DNA of 8,594 nucleotides from Rubrivirga sp. (GCA_012269805.1 JAAXJP010000233.1:497-9090), one strand, 5' to 3'; shown: positions 1 through 5,981, numbered from the stretch's first letter. Numbers and translations are program-made. Notes: generated by a model not told the origin, from the letters alone.

Positions 1-125
1 TCCACGACACGAACGGCGGCACGCTCGCCTTCGACCTCCGCGACGTCCAGCGGAACGTGTCGCTGCCGGCCTCGACGTTCCGGTTCAGCGCGCCGTCGGG
101 CACCGAGGTCGTCGACCTCCGCTGA
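1..125 (+). CDS. LolA-like outer-membrane lipoprotein carrier protein, C-terminal fragment
   Basis: Only the last 40 codons are in the window; reading starts at base 3 and ends with TGA at 123-125. The visible peptide runs from HDTNGG through FDLRDVQRNVSLPASTFRF to APSGTEVVDLR. This matches the usual end of LolA-family proteins: a strand reading roughly 'T.F.f.dv..N..l....F.F..P.G.EVvdl'. LolA is a periplasmic chaperone that binds the acyl chains of lipoproteins released by LolCDE and passes them to the outer membrane. That role is known for the family and is inferred here from a short tail. The following membrane-protein gene starts 79 bases downstream on the same strand, separated by a strong inverted repeat. 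The 5' part, signal peptide and lipid-binding cavity lie outside the window, so the call rests on the C-terminal pattern alone. Confidence 0.7.
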   Translation, partial: HDTNGGTLAFDLRDVQRNVSLPASTFRFSAPSGTEVVDLR

Positions 126-159
126 TCCTCACGGACGAACCCTCCCCCCACAGCGACGT

Positions 160-195
160 TGGGCCCGGGACCGCCAGTGCGCGGCCCCGGGCCCA
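160..195. repeat. 10-bp inverted repeat between the lolA-like gene and the flippase-like gene
   Basis: TGGGCCCGGG at 160-169 is perfectly complementary to CCCGGGCCCA at 186-195. Inside it, CCGC (171-174) pairs with GCGG (181-184), leaving a 6-base loop at 175-180. Positions 170 and 185 are an A/C mismatch in + strand RNA but would be a U.G wobble in - strand RNA. No T-run follows on either side. The element ends 9 bases before the ATG at 205, so it could end lolA transcription, act in the leader of the next gene, or stabilise a processed mRNA end. The sequence does not decide between these. Confidence 0.55.
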
Positions 196-204
196 CGCGC
201 GTCC

Positions 205-1224
205 ATGACCGACCCGACCAAACGCCTCCTCTCGCTCCTCCTGAGCCTCGGCCTGGGCGCCTTGCTCCTGTGGCTCGCCCTCCGCAATGCCGACCTCGGC
301 GCCGTCGCCGCTGCCCTCGCGGACGGCGAGTGGGGCTGGATGGTGCCGTTCGTGCTCGTCGGCCTCGCGTCGGTCGCCCTTCGGGCGTGGCGGTGGGGGA
401 TGCTCATCGACGCCCTCCCGACCCGGGCCGAACGGACGCCGCTCCTGCTGACCTCGGCGTCGGTCGCCATCGGGTACCTCGTCAACTACGCCGCGCCCCG
501 CCTCGGCGAGGTCGCCCGGACCGCGAACGTGTCGCGTCAAGCGGACGTCCCGTTCACGGCCGTGCTCGGCACGGTCGTCGCCGAGCGGATCCTCGACGTG
601 ATCGCGCTGGCGCTCGCGCTGCTCTCCGTGCTGGTCCTCTACGGCGACCGCGTCGGCGGGATCGTCGGCCAGGTGCAGGAGACGCTCGCGGGCGCGCTCG
701 ACGTGCCGCTCTGGGCGATCGGGGGCGTCGTCGCGCTCGTGGCCGCGCTCGGCGCCCTCGCCGTCGGGCTCGTCCTCCGCCGCAGCGGTCGCGTCGGGGC
801 GCTGCTCGCCCAGTTCCGCGACGGCCTCGCGTCGGTCACGCGGACCGGCCGCCCCGGCCTCGTGATCCTCTCGACCGTCCTGATCTGGCTGAGCTACGGG
901 CTGATGTCGGACCTCCCGTTCCGGCTCCTCGGCATGGACGCGGCCTACGGGCTCGGGCCGGTCGAGGCGTGGGCGGTGATGGCCGTCGGCGGGATCGGGA
1001 TGGCGCTGCCGGCGCCGGGCGGGACGGGCTCGTTCCACTACGCGACGGTCCAGGCACTGACGCTCCTGTTCGGCGTCGCGGTCACGCCCGCCGCGACGTA
1101 CGCGATCCTGGTCCACGCGGCCGGCGTCGTGTTCTACTGTGCCCTCGGCGTGCTGGCGGTCGCGCTCCAGGGCACGTCGCTGGGGGCCCTCACGCGCGAC
1201 GCCCACGAGGCGACCGAGTCATGA
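205..1224 (+). CDS. Lysylphosphatidylglycerol synthase TM region / flippase-like (UPF0104) integral membrane protein
   Basis: This is a 339-residue polytopic inner-membrane protein of the lysylphosphatidylglycerol-synthase transmembrane family (PF03706/UPF0104 type). Hydrophobic segments lie at about residues 8-26, 44-60, 80-96, 120-146, 169-191, 217-240, 255-290 and 298-322. Family marks are the RAWRWGMLI stretch (60-68), the block LGEVARTANVS (100-110), GTVVAERILDV (122-132) and the late LPAPGGTGSFHYA stretch (268-280). In MprF the equivalent domain flips aminoacylated phosphatidylglycerol. Stand-alone members lack the C-terminal GNAT-like synthase domain, as here, and their substrate is mostly unknown; lipid or lipid-linked sugar transport is the usual guess. 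ATG at 205 gives a normal N-terminus with positive residues before the first helix. No Shine-Dalgarno is visible. The TGA overlaps the ATG of the next gene (ATGA at 1221-1224), so the two are probably translationally coupled. The family call is firm; the substrate is not. Confidence 0.9.
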   Translation: MTDPTKRLLSLLLSLGLGALLLWLALRNADLGAVAAALADGEWGWMVPFVLVGLASVALRAWRWGMLIDALPTRAERTPLLLTSASVAIGYLVNYAAPRLGEVARTANVSRQADVPFTAVLGTVVAERILDVIALALALLSVLVLYGDRVGGIVGQVQETLAGALDVPLWAIGGVVALVAALGALAVGLVLRRSGRVGALLAQFRDGLASVTRTGRPGLVILSTVLIWLSYGLMSDLPFRLLGMDAAYGLGPVEAWAVMAVGGIGMALPAPGGTGSFHYATVQALTLLFGVAVTPAATYAILVHAAGVVFYCALGVLAVALQGTSLGALTRDAHEATES

Positions 1225-1631
1225 GTTGGAAAGCGGCCGTCGCGGTCCTCCTCGGCCTCGGGGAGCTCGGGCTCGGGGCGTGGCTCCTCGCCCGCGAGAC
1301 CGGCGCCGTCGGCACGCGCGTCCACCTCGCCGACGCGACGGCGGCCTCGCTCGACACGACCTCCGTGCGGGGCCGCCGGGTCGAGGTGTCGCTGGGCGGC
1401 GTCGTGACCCAGATCGGCCCGGGGGAGGACGTCTGGCTCGATACGGGGCGTGACGCCATCGCCCTCCGGTTCCCCGGGGCGGACGCCCCCCCCGCGATCC
1501 GCCTCGAGGTCGACGACCGGCTGCTGGCGGTCGGGCAGCTCCGAGCGTGGCGGGGACGGCGGTGGGTCGATGTGGCGTCGTGGGTCCAGGTCGAGACGGT
1601 CGTCCGGCCCCCGTCGGCGGCGGGGCTCTAA
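1221..1631 (+). CDS. Small membrane-anchored protein, possibly OB-fold-like, unknown function
   Basis: This encodes 136 residues starting at the ATG that overlaps the preceding stop codon by 4 bases (ATGA). A GAGG at 1207-1210 may help, but coupling is the better argument for the start. One hydrophobic helix lies at about residues 5-23. After a short linker the rest (about 48-128) looks all-beta: VRGRRVEVSLGG, then VWLDTGRDAIALRF, then LLAVGQLRAWRGRRWVDVASW. This strand-rich layout, with a 'G.l...rG.rwv.v' ending, recalls small OB-fold domains of periplasmic or membrane-associated proteins. The resemblance is by pattern only and I do not recognise a named family. The N-in anchor would place the domain outside the cytoplasm. 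Its coupling to the flippase-like gene suggests an accessory role in the same envelope process, which is inference. The stop is TAA at 1629-1631. Confidence 0.75.
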   Translation: MSWKAAVAVLLGLGELGLGAWLLARETGAVGTRVHLADATAASLDTTSVRGRRVEVSLGGVVTQIGPGEDVWLDTGRDAIALRFPGADAPPAIRLEVDDRLLAVGQLRAWRGRRWVDVASWVQVETVVRPPSAAGL

Positions 1632-1733
1632 CCATTCAGTCCCGCCTTCCGACCGTTCGGGCAGTGGACGCGGTTTGCCTCCGGGTCCGTGGCTACCGTC
1701 GTTGCAGACACACCGACAGCCACCCGCGACTCC

Positions 1734-1982
1734 ATGGAGATCTCGCTCGATGCCAACCCCCTCGGCGACCTCGTTCCCGACGAGATTTATCAGGTGCTCG
1801 AAGAGCACAAGCTGCTCAACGAGAAGGGCGTCCGCGACTACAAGATCCGCAAGCAGTTCAAGACGATGCGGAACCAGGATGTCCCCGCCTACGAGGCGAT
1901 TGAGGAGCTGCGGGAGCAGCACCCCTACCTCCAGTTCGACACGATCCGCAAGATCGTCTACGGCCTCCGGCGCCGCTCCTAG
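1734..1982 (+). CDS. Small conserved-looking protein of unknown function (82 aa)
   Basis: This encodes an 82-residue soluble, charged protein beginning MEISLDANPLGDLVPDEIYQ and ending RKIVYGLRRRS. It has no signal peptide or membrane segment. Predicted structure is mostly helical: a helix around DEIYQVLEEHKLL, a basic stretch GVRDYKIRKQFKTMR (about residues 32-46), a helix around YEAIEELREQ and a final DTIRKIVYGLRRR. The many Arg/Lys residues and the helix-turn-helix-like spacing would suit nucleic acid binding, but this is only a guess. I recognise no named family. An in-frame GTG at 1689 would add 15 residues rich in Thr and Ala; I prefer the ATG because the ordered protein starts there and the extension looks like spacer. 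The 102 bases before it (1632-1733) show no convincing promoter. A strong intrinsic terminator lies 108 bases after the stop, so this is the last gene of the + strand run. Confidence 0.8.
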   Translation: MEISLDANPLGDLVPDEIYQVLEEHKLLNEKGVRDYKIRKQFKTMRNQDVPAYEAIEELREQHPYLQFDTIRKIVYGLRRRS

Positions 1983-2090
1983 TCCGAGCGCGCCCGGGCG
2001 CGCGGCCTCCTCCCCGCGCGTCCGACGAGTCTCCCCCAGGGTTGGGTGAGAAAACGGGCCCGGTCCCCGGACCAGAGCCCACAGAGGGAT

Positions 2091-2125
2091 CGGCGGGGCG
2101 GCCTCGGGTCGCCCCGCCGTTTTTT
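2091..2125 (+). terminator. Rho-independent terminator of the + strand gene run
   Basis: CGGCGGGGCG (2091-2100) pairs perfectly with CGCCCCGCCG (2110-2119). The stem can extend inward by a G.U wobble (2101/2109) and two C-G pairs, to a 3-base loop at 2104-2106. Six T's follow directly at 2120-2125. The wobble exists only in + strand RNA; the opposite strand has a C.A mismatch there and no T-run. The terminator therefore serves the 82-aa gene, not the convergent rlmB. Confidence 0.92.
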
Positions 2126-2132
2126 GTGTCCG

Positions 2133-2168
2133 CCCGCCTCGGCGAGTCCGTAGACCCACCGAGGCGGG
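2133..2168 (-). terminator. 16-bp UACG-capped hairpin at the 3' end of rlmB, no U-tract
   Basis: In - strand RNA, the arm at 2168-2159 (CCCGCCUCGG) pairs perfectly with the arm at 2142-2133. The stem continues inward as UGGGUC/GACUCG, with two wobble pairs, to a UACG tetraloop closed by C-G at 2152-2149. The two wobbles become A.C mismatches in + strand RNA, so the structure is specific to the rlmB transcript. The stem begins one base after the rlmB stop codon (2172-2170). No T-run follows (the next - strand bases are CGGACACAAAAAA), so it may be a U-less terminator or a 3'-end stabiliser left by processing. Structure confidence is high; the role is inferred. Confidence 0.6.
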
Positions 2169-2169
2169 G

Positions 2170-2949
2170 TCAGTCGCGGTCCTTGACGGCCGCGAACAGG
2201 GCGATGCCGGCCGCCACGCTCGCGTTCAGGGACTCCGCGGGGCCGCGCATGGGGATCGTCTCAAGATCGTCGCAGGCGGCGCGGACGCCGGGCCGGAGCC
2301 CGCTCCCCTCGTTCCCCACGACGACGGCGACGGGCCGGTCCCAATCGTACGTCCAGACGGTCGTCGCCTTCTCGCCGTCGGCGTCATCGGCGAGGCCGAC
2401 CACCCAGTAGCCGCGCTCCTTGAGCTGCTGGATCGCGTCGACGAGGTTCGACACGCGGGCGACCGGGATCTGGAGGGCCGTCCCGGCGCTGGCCTTGATG
2501 GCGACGGCCGAGAGCGGGGCCATCCGCCGCTCGGGGACGATGGCGCCGGCGGTCCCGGCCGCGACGGCGCTCCGGAGGATCGCCCCGAAGTTGCGGGGGT
2601 CCTCGACCTCGTCGAGCGCGACGAGCACGGGCTTCGCCTCGCGGACCGCGTCGAGCGTCGGCGCGATGCCGGCGAGCATCTCGTCGAGGTCGGCGTAGGC
2701 GACGGGCGCGACGACGGCCACGACGCCCTGGTGCTCGGCCTGCGGCGCGAGGCTGTCGACCTTCGGCTTCGGGACCATCTGGACCGGGACGCCGGCCGCC
2801 TTCGCCGCGCGGCGGATCCCGTCGATCGCGCTGCCGTGGACGCCCTTCTGGAGGTACACCTTCTCGATCCGGCCGTCGGCCAGGTCGAGCGCGTCGCGAA
2901 CGGGGTGGCGCCCGGCGAGGACGTCGGTGCGGGAGTCGGAGTGGGCCAC
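2170..2949 (-). CDS. rlmB: 23S rRNA (guanosine-2'-O-)-methyltransferase RlmB / TrmH family group 3 SpoU methyltransferase
   Basis: This encodes 259 residues of a SpoU/TrmH-type 2'-O-ribose methyltransferase. RlmB methylates a 23S rRNA guanosine in domain V (G2251 in E. coli) using S-adenosylmethionine. The N-terminal substrate-binding domain covers about residues 9-82, from VLAGRHPVRDAL to EHQGVVAVV. The C-terminal knotted SPOUT domain carries the three family motifs: DEVEDPRNFGAILRS (about 113-127), VVGNEGSGLR (210-219) and IPMRGPAESLNASVAAG (232-248), with the expected N, R, E and N residues. I chose the GTG at 2949, because the protein then begins just before the substrate-binding domain at a length normal for the family. 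The frame stays open to 3099, but that would put a Pro/Arg/Gly-rich tail over the end of the upstream decarboxylase gene. It lies 92 bases after that gene on the same strand. TrmH-group paralogues acting on other RNAs are hard to exclude, but architecture and length favour RlmB. Confidence 0.92.
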   Translation of the reverse strand: MAHSDSRTDVLAGRHPVRDALDLADGRIEKVYLQKGVHGSAIDGIRRAAKAAGVPVQMVPKPKVDSLAPQAEHQGVVAVVAPVAYADLDEMLAGIAPTLDAVREAKPVLVALDEVEDPRNFGAILRSAVAAGTAGAIVPERRMAPLSAVAIKASAGTALQIPVARVSNLVDAIQQLKERGYWVVGLADDADGEKATTVWTYDWDRPVAVVVGNEGSGLRPGVRAACDDLETIPMRGPAESLNASVAAGIALFAAVKDRD

Positions 2950-3041
2950 GGGCTTCAGCGTTGGGAGCCCGGAAAGTGCGGGCAACCCTCCCCCGCCGCA
3001 ACCCGGAGCCGGCGCATTCCCGGGCAATTGGCGCCCCGCCG

Positions 3042-4451
3042 TCAGGCGCGGAGGGCGCCCGCGAGCGCGTCGAGGCGGGCCACGAGGCGCCCCGCCCACG
3101 CCTCGTGCTCGGGCTTCATCAGGACACTCCGCAGGACGCGGGCGGCCGGGGCGTCGCCGCGGAGGTCGGAGAACCGGCGACGGAGGCGGTCCGCGCCGAG
3201 GCGGTACAGGCCGACGAAGACGGGGTCGTCGGGGTCGTCCATCGCCTGCTGGAAGACGGCGGCGGAGCGCGCGTCGAGCACGTCGAGGTCGTCCGCCTCG
3301 GGCGCGTAGACGACGATGTCGGTCTCCGGCGCGAGGACGGGCGCGAGGTGGTCCGCGTCGTCGAGGTGCCGGTGGAACAGGCGGGCGGCGCGGAGGCCGG
3401 CGGCGAGGACCGGGCCGAGGCCCTCGTCAGAGGCCAGCGGGAGCGCCTTCAGCGTCACCCACAGGGCGCCGGCGGCGGCCCCGGCTCGCGAGCACTCGAG
3501 GCTGATCTCGCCGAGGTGGAGGTCGGCCGAGGTGAAGTAGGTGTAGGGCGAGTCGTGGCGGTAGTGCCGCCCGACGGCGGGGTCGGAGAACAGGACCGCG
3601 CCGCAGCCGTACGGCTGGAGCCCGTGCTTGTGGGGGTCGACCACGACCGAGTCCGCCTGGGCGATCGCGCGGAAGGGCTCGGCCGGGAAGCCCTCGGGAA
3701 CGTCCTCCCCGTCGGCGACGAGGCGGAAGAACCCGCCGTAGGCGGCGTCGACGTGGACGCGCGCGCCGTGGCGGCGGCACAGCGGGATCGCCTCGTGGAT
3801 CGGGTCGACGGCGCCAAGACCGGTCGTCGCGGCGGTCAAGACGACGGTGCCCACGCCGCCCGTCCTCAACACGTCCTCGAGCGCGCCCAGGTCCATCCGC
3901 CCGTGATCGTCGGCGGCGACGACCGCGCAGTCGACGCCCAGGACGCCGGCCATGCGGGCGTGCGTGTAGTGGCCCTCGCGGCTGACGGCGATGGCCTTCC
4001 CGCCGGTCTCCTCACGGGCGATGAACAGCGCTTCGAGGTTGGCGACCGTCCCGCCCCCCGTGAGGTGGCCGAGCGGCGTCTCGAACCCGAACATGGCCGC
4101 GAGATCGGCGACGACCTCCTTTTCCATCTCGCTCGTCGGCGGCCCGCCGTCGAGGGCGTGGTTGTTCGGGTTGACGCGGGCCGCGATGGCGTAGGCCGCG
4201 AGCGCGACCGGGTGCGGCGGCTTCAGCATCTGCCCGACGTACCGCGGATGGCCGAAGGGGTACATCCCCGGCGTCTCCCCGCGCGGTGGCGCCGTCAGCC
4301 GCCCGAGGTACTCGTCGACGGCCTCCGCGAGTCGGTCGGCGTCGACACCGAGGCGGGGGTCGGACTCGACCGGGCCGAAGCCGGCCTCCCACGCGTCGAG
4401 GGCGGCGTAGCCCCGGCGGATCAGGTCGAGCGGGTCAGGGTGCGTCGGCAT
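3042..4451 (-). CDS. Group II PLP-dependent decarboxylase (aspartate-aminotransferase fold), substrate unknown
   Basis: This encodes a 469-residue cytoplasmic fold-type I PLP enzyme of the group II amino-acid decarboxylase family (PF00282: glutamate, aromatic amino acid, diaminobutyrate and tyrosine/aspartate decarboxylases). Visible landmarks are NNHALDGGP (about 96-104), the phosphate-binding TGGGTVAN (131-138), GHYTHARMAG (160-169) with the His that stacks on PLP, HVDAAYGG (233-240) with the Asp that holds the pyridine nitrogen, and VVVDPHKHGLQPYGCG (270-284), where Lys275 should form the Schiff base. The DPHK-HGL-P pattern is nearer the archaeal MfnA-like and other small-molecule decarboxylases than eukaryotic DOPA decarboxylase. 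The substrate cannot be read from sequence. Some databases call such proteins 'aspartate aminotransferase family'. ATG at 4451 overlaps the tlpA-like gene by 17 bases; a longer start at 4502 would lie deep inside that gene and adds a disordered tail. No clear Shine-Dalgarno is present, so coupling is likely. Confidence 0.9.
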   Translation of the reverse strand: MPTHPDPLDLIRRGYAALDAWEAGFGPVESDPRLGVDADRLAEAVDEYLGRLTAPPRGETPGMYPFGHPRYVGQMLKPPHPVALAAYAIAARVNPNNHALDGGPPTSEMEKEVVADLAAMFGFETPLGHLTGGGTVANLEALFIAREETGGKAIAVSREGHYTHARMAGVLGVDCAVVAADDHGRMDLGALEDVLRTGGVGTVVLTAATTGLGAVDPIHEAIPLCRRHGARVHVDAAYGGFFRLVADGEDVPEGFPAEPFRAIAQADSVVVDPHKHGLQPYGCGAVLFSDPAVGRHYRHDSPYTYFTSADLHLGEISLECSRAGAAAGALWVTLKALPLASDEGLGPVLAAGLRAARLFHRHLDDADHLAPVLAPETDIVVYAPEADDLDVLDARSAAVFQQAMDDPDDPVFVGLYRLGADRLRRRFSDLRGDAPAARVLRSVLMKPEHEAWAGRLVARLDALAGALRA

Positions 4452-5010
4452 CAGAGCGGGGCTTCCCGACTTCGCGTTCGACGGTCGGCCAGAGGAGGTC
4501 ACGGCGGAGCTCGCCGCCGCGGGCGCGGATCGTCCCGTCCGGCCCGATGAGCACGGCCGCCGGCAGGCGGTCGACCCCGAACGCCACGACCGACGGGTGC
4601 CCGAAGTCGTCGCTCACGAACCCGTGGAGCCACGGCATCGGCGCGACGCGCCGGCGGAAGGCCTCGGCGTCGTCGGGGTAGCGGTCGAACGAGACGCTGA
4701 GGACGTCGAGCCGGTCGCCGAACGCCTTGTGAACCGCCGCGATGCGGGGGATCTCGGCGTGGCACGGGACGCACCACGAGGCCCAAAAGTCGACGAGGAC
4801 GAACCGCCCCGCGAACTGGTCCAGCGTGTACACGGCCTCGGAGTCGGCGAGCGCGGGGAACGCGAACGCCGGCGCCTCAGCTCGGTCCGCCTCGGTCGAT
4901 TCGGGTGCCGCGGCGGCCGGAGTGACCTCCGCGTCCGTGATCCGCGGAGCCTGGGCGCGTCCGACGGACGCCGCGAGCGCGCAGACGACGACGAGGACCG
5001 CGCCCCTCAC
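4435..5010 (-). CDS. TlpA-like periplasmic thioredoxin-fold protein
   Basis: This encodes 191 residues. The N-terminus (VRGAVLVVVCALAASVGRAQA) is a Sec signal peptide with likely cleavage after about residue 19 or 21. Cys10 sits inside the hydrophobic core and does not make a convincing lipobox. A low-complexity Ala/Glu/Pro linker follows (about 22-50), then a TlpA/AhpC-TSA-type thioredoxin domain: FVLVDFWASWCVPC with active-site Cys80 and Cys83, SVSFDRYPDD (106-114), and RLPAAVLIGPDG (148-159) with the cis-proline at 150. Such proteins reduce disulfides in the periplasm, for example in cytochrome c maturation or for partner enzymes; the partner here is unknown. GTG at 5010 overlaps the lgt stop by 4 bases (GTGA), and GGAGG at 5022-5018 sits 7 bases upstream, one of the few real Shine-Dalgarnos in the window. 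The 3' end overlaps the decarboxylase start by 17 bases. Confidence 0.9.
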   Translation of the reverse strand: MRGAVLVVVCALAASVGRAQAPRITDAEVTPAAAAPESTEADRAEAPAFAFPALADSEAVYTLDQFAGRFVLVDFWASWCVPCHAEIPRIAAVHKAFGDRLDVLSVSFDRYPDDAEAFRRRVAPMPWLHGFVSDDFGHPSVVAFGVDRLPAAVLIGPDGTIRARGGELRRDLLWPTVEREVGKPRSDADAP

Positions 5011-5981
5011 GCCGTCGCCTCCGGAGCGGGCCCGGCCTCGGGGGCCGAGTCGTCGGTTCGCCGCCGCGTGGTGAGAGCCAGCCCGACCGCGCCGGCGACC
5101 ATGAAGCCGATCGAGATGAGCTGCGACTGTGGCATCCCGAACGCGGCGTCCGGGTTCACGCGAATGAACTCGATCAGGAACCGCTCGACGCCTGCAAACA
5201 CGAGGTAGAGCGAGATCAGCCAGCCGGCCTGGAACGGGTTCTTCCGGAGCAGCCACAGGATGCCGGCGAGGACGGCCGCCATCGCGAACTCGTACAGCAT
5301 CGTCGGATAGACGCCGTCGGGGCTGGCGAGCGTGCACTCGGCCCCGCGCTGCGTCGCGTTGTAGACGACGGGGTCCATCTGCCCGAGCATGTTGTTCGGG
5401 AACGTCTCGCTCCAGAGCCACGCCGGGATCCAGGCCGGCTTGTCCTCGAGCTGCGAGCACACGCCCCAGTCGCCGTCGCCGGAGAGGTAGCACCCGATCC
5501 GCCCGATGCCGTAGGCGAGGAGGAGCCCCGGCGCCGCCGCGTCGGCGAGGTGGGCCCGGCTGACCCCCTTTTTCTTGGCGTACCACAGGATGACGGCCGA
5601 GGCGAGGAGGATGCCGCCGTAGACCGTCAGGCCCGAGCCCGAGAAGATCATCCCGAGCGGGTCGGCCGTGAACTCGTCCCAGTAGTCGATGATGTGGAAC
5701 AGCTTGGCGCCGATCACGCCGAACGCGCCGGCCATCAGCGCCATGTTCCACAGGAGCGCCGACGGGCTCGTGAGCGCCACCTTTTCCCGCCCCTTCGCGT
5801 CCTTGACCTTCGCGCGGACCGCCGACATCCACCCGAGCGCGTAGCGGCGGTCGACTTCGACGCGCGTCATGGCCGTCGCGACGAGGATGGCGACGGCCAC
5901 CATCAGGCCGAACGAGTAGAGCGGGACCGGCAGCTCGAAGCCGAAGAGGTCGCGTGTGAGGTCGCTAATCCGGGGGTACAT
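5007..5981 (-). CDS. lgt: Prolipoprotein diacylglyceryl transferase, divergent Bacteroidota-type
   Basis: This encodes a 324-residue polytopic inner-membrane protein of the Lgt family, which moves diacylglycerol from phosphatidylglycerol to the lipobox cysteine of prolipoproteins. Hydrophobic segments include about 20-40, 75-98, 115-135, 148-165, 228-245 and 252-272, with a last one at 288-304. Landmarks are GLTVYGGILLA (117-127), GIGRIGCYLSGDGDWG (158-173), VYPTMLYE (224-231), GVERFLIEFIRVNPD (264-278) and SQLISIG (286-292). Arg161, Arg267, Glu271 and Arg274 line up with conserved Lgt residues. Three other positions differ from E. coli Lgt: Phe24 for Tyr26, Tyr121 for His103, and Cys164 for Asn146. 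Two insertions also set it apart: the polar loop at about 51-72 and the Trp/Pro-rich loop at 172-221. I recall the GRIGC..GDGDWG form from other Bacteroidota proteins, so this is probably a clade variant rather than decay. It starts at ATG 5981, 60 bases after hisS, and overlaps tlpA by 4 bases. Confidence 0.88.
   Translation of the reverse strand: MYPRISDLTRDLFGFELPVPLYSFGLMVAVAILVATAMTRVEVDRRYALGWMSAVRAKVKDAKGREKVALTSPSALLWNMALMAGAFGVIGAKLFHIIDYWDEFTADPLGMIFSGSGLTVYGGILLASAVILWYAKKKGVSRAHLADAAAPGLLLAYGIGRIGCYLSGDGDWGVCSQLEDKPAWIPAWLWSETFPNNMLGQMDPVVYNATQRGAECTLASPDGVYPTMLYEFAMAAVLAGILWLLRKNPFQAGWLISLYLVFAGVERFLIEFIRVNPDAAFGMPQSQLISIGFMVAGAVGLALTTRRRTDDSAPEAGPAPEATA
5018..5022 (-). promoter_or_regulatory. 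Shine-Dalgarno GGAGG for the tlpA-like GTG start
   Basis: The - strand reads GGAGG at 5022-5018, 7 bases before the GTG at 5010-5008. It lies inside the last codons of lgt. Because other starts in this window lack such a site, it supports the GTG choice and suggests that tlpA can be initiated independently as well as by coupling to lgt. Confidence 0.6.

Noticed and set aside
85..1206. A 373-codon open frame on the - strand opposite the flippase-like gene
   Set aside because: Its product is dominated by Arg, Asp, Glu and His, as expected from the antisense of a membrane-protein gene rich in Leu, Val and Ala.
2950..3041. Several short GC stems in the 92-base gap between the decarboxylase gene and rlmB (for example GGGAG with CTCCC, and CCCG with CGGG)
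   Set aside because: The arms are only 4-5 bp with uneven bulges and no T-run, so they are not distinguishable from chance at this GC content.
2950..3099. N-terminal extension of RlmB to a start at 3099
   Set aside because: The extra 50 residues are Pro/Arg/Gly-rich, lie beyond the family's N-terminus and overlap the end of the decarboxylase gene. GTG at 2949 fits the family length.
2961..4550. A 529-codon open frame on the + strand opposite the PLP decarboxylase gene
   Set aside because: It is antisense to a complete, motif-bearing enzyme and its product is low-complexity Arg/Glu/Val-rich with no recognisable fold.
5011..5832. Upstream extension of the tlpA-like frame through the lgt coding region
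   Set aside because: The added sequence is an out-of-frame Arg-rich reading of lgt. The GTG at 5010 with GGAGG upstream and a following signal peptide is the better start.
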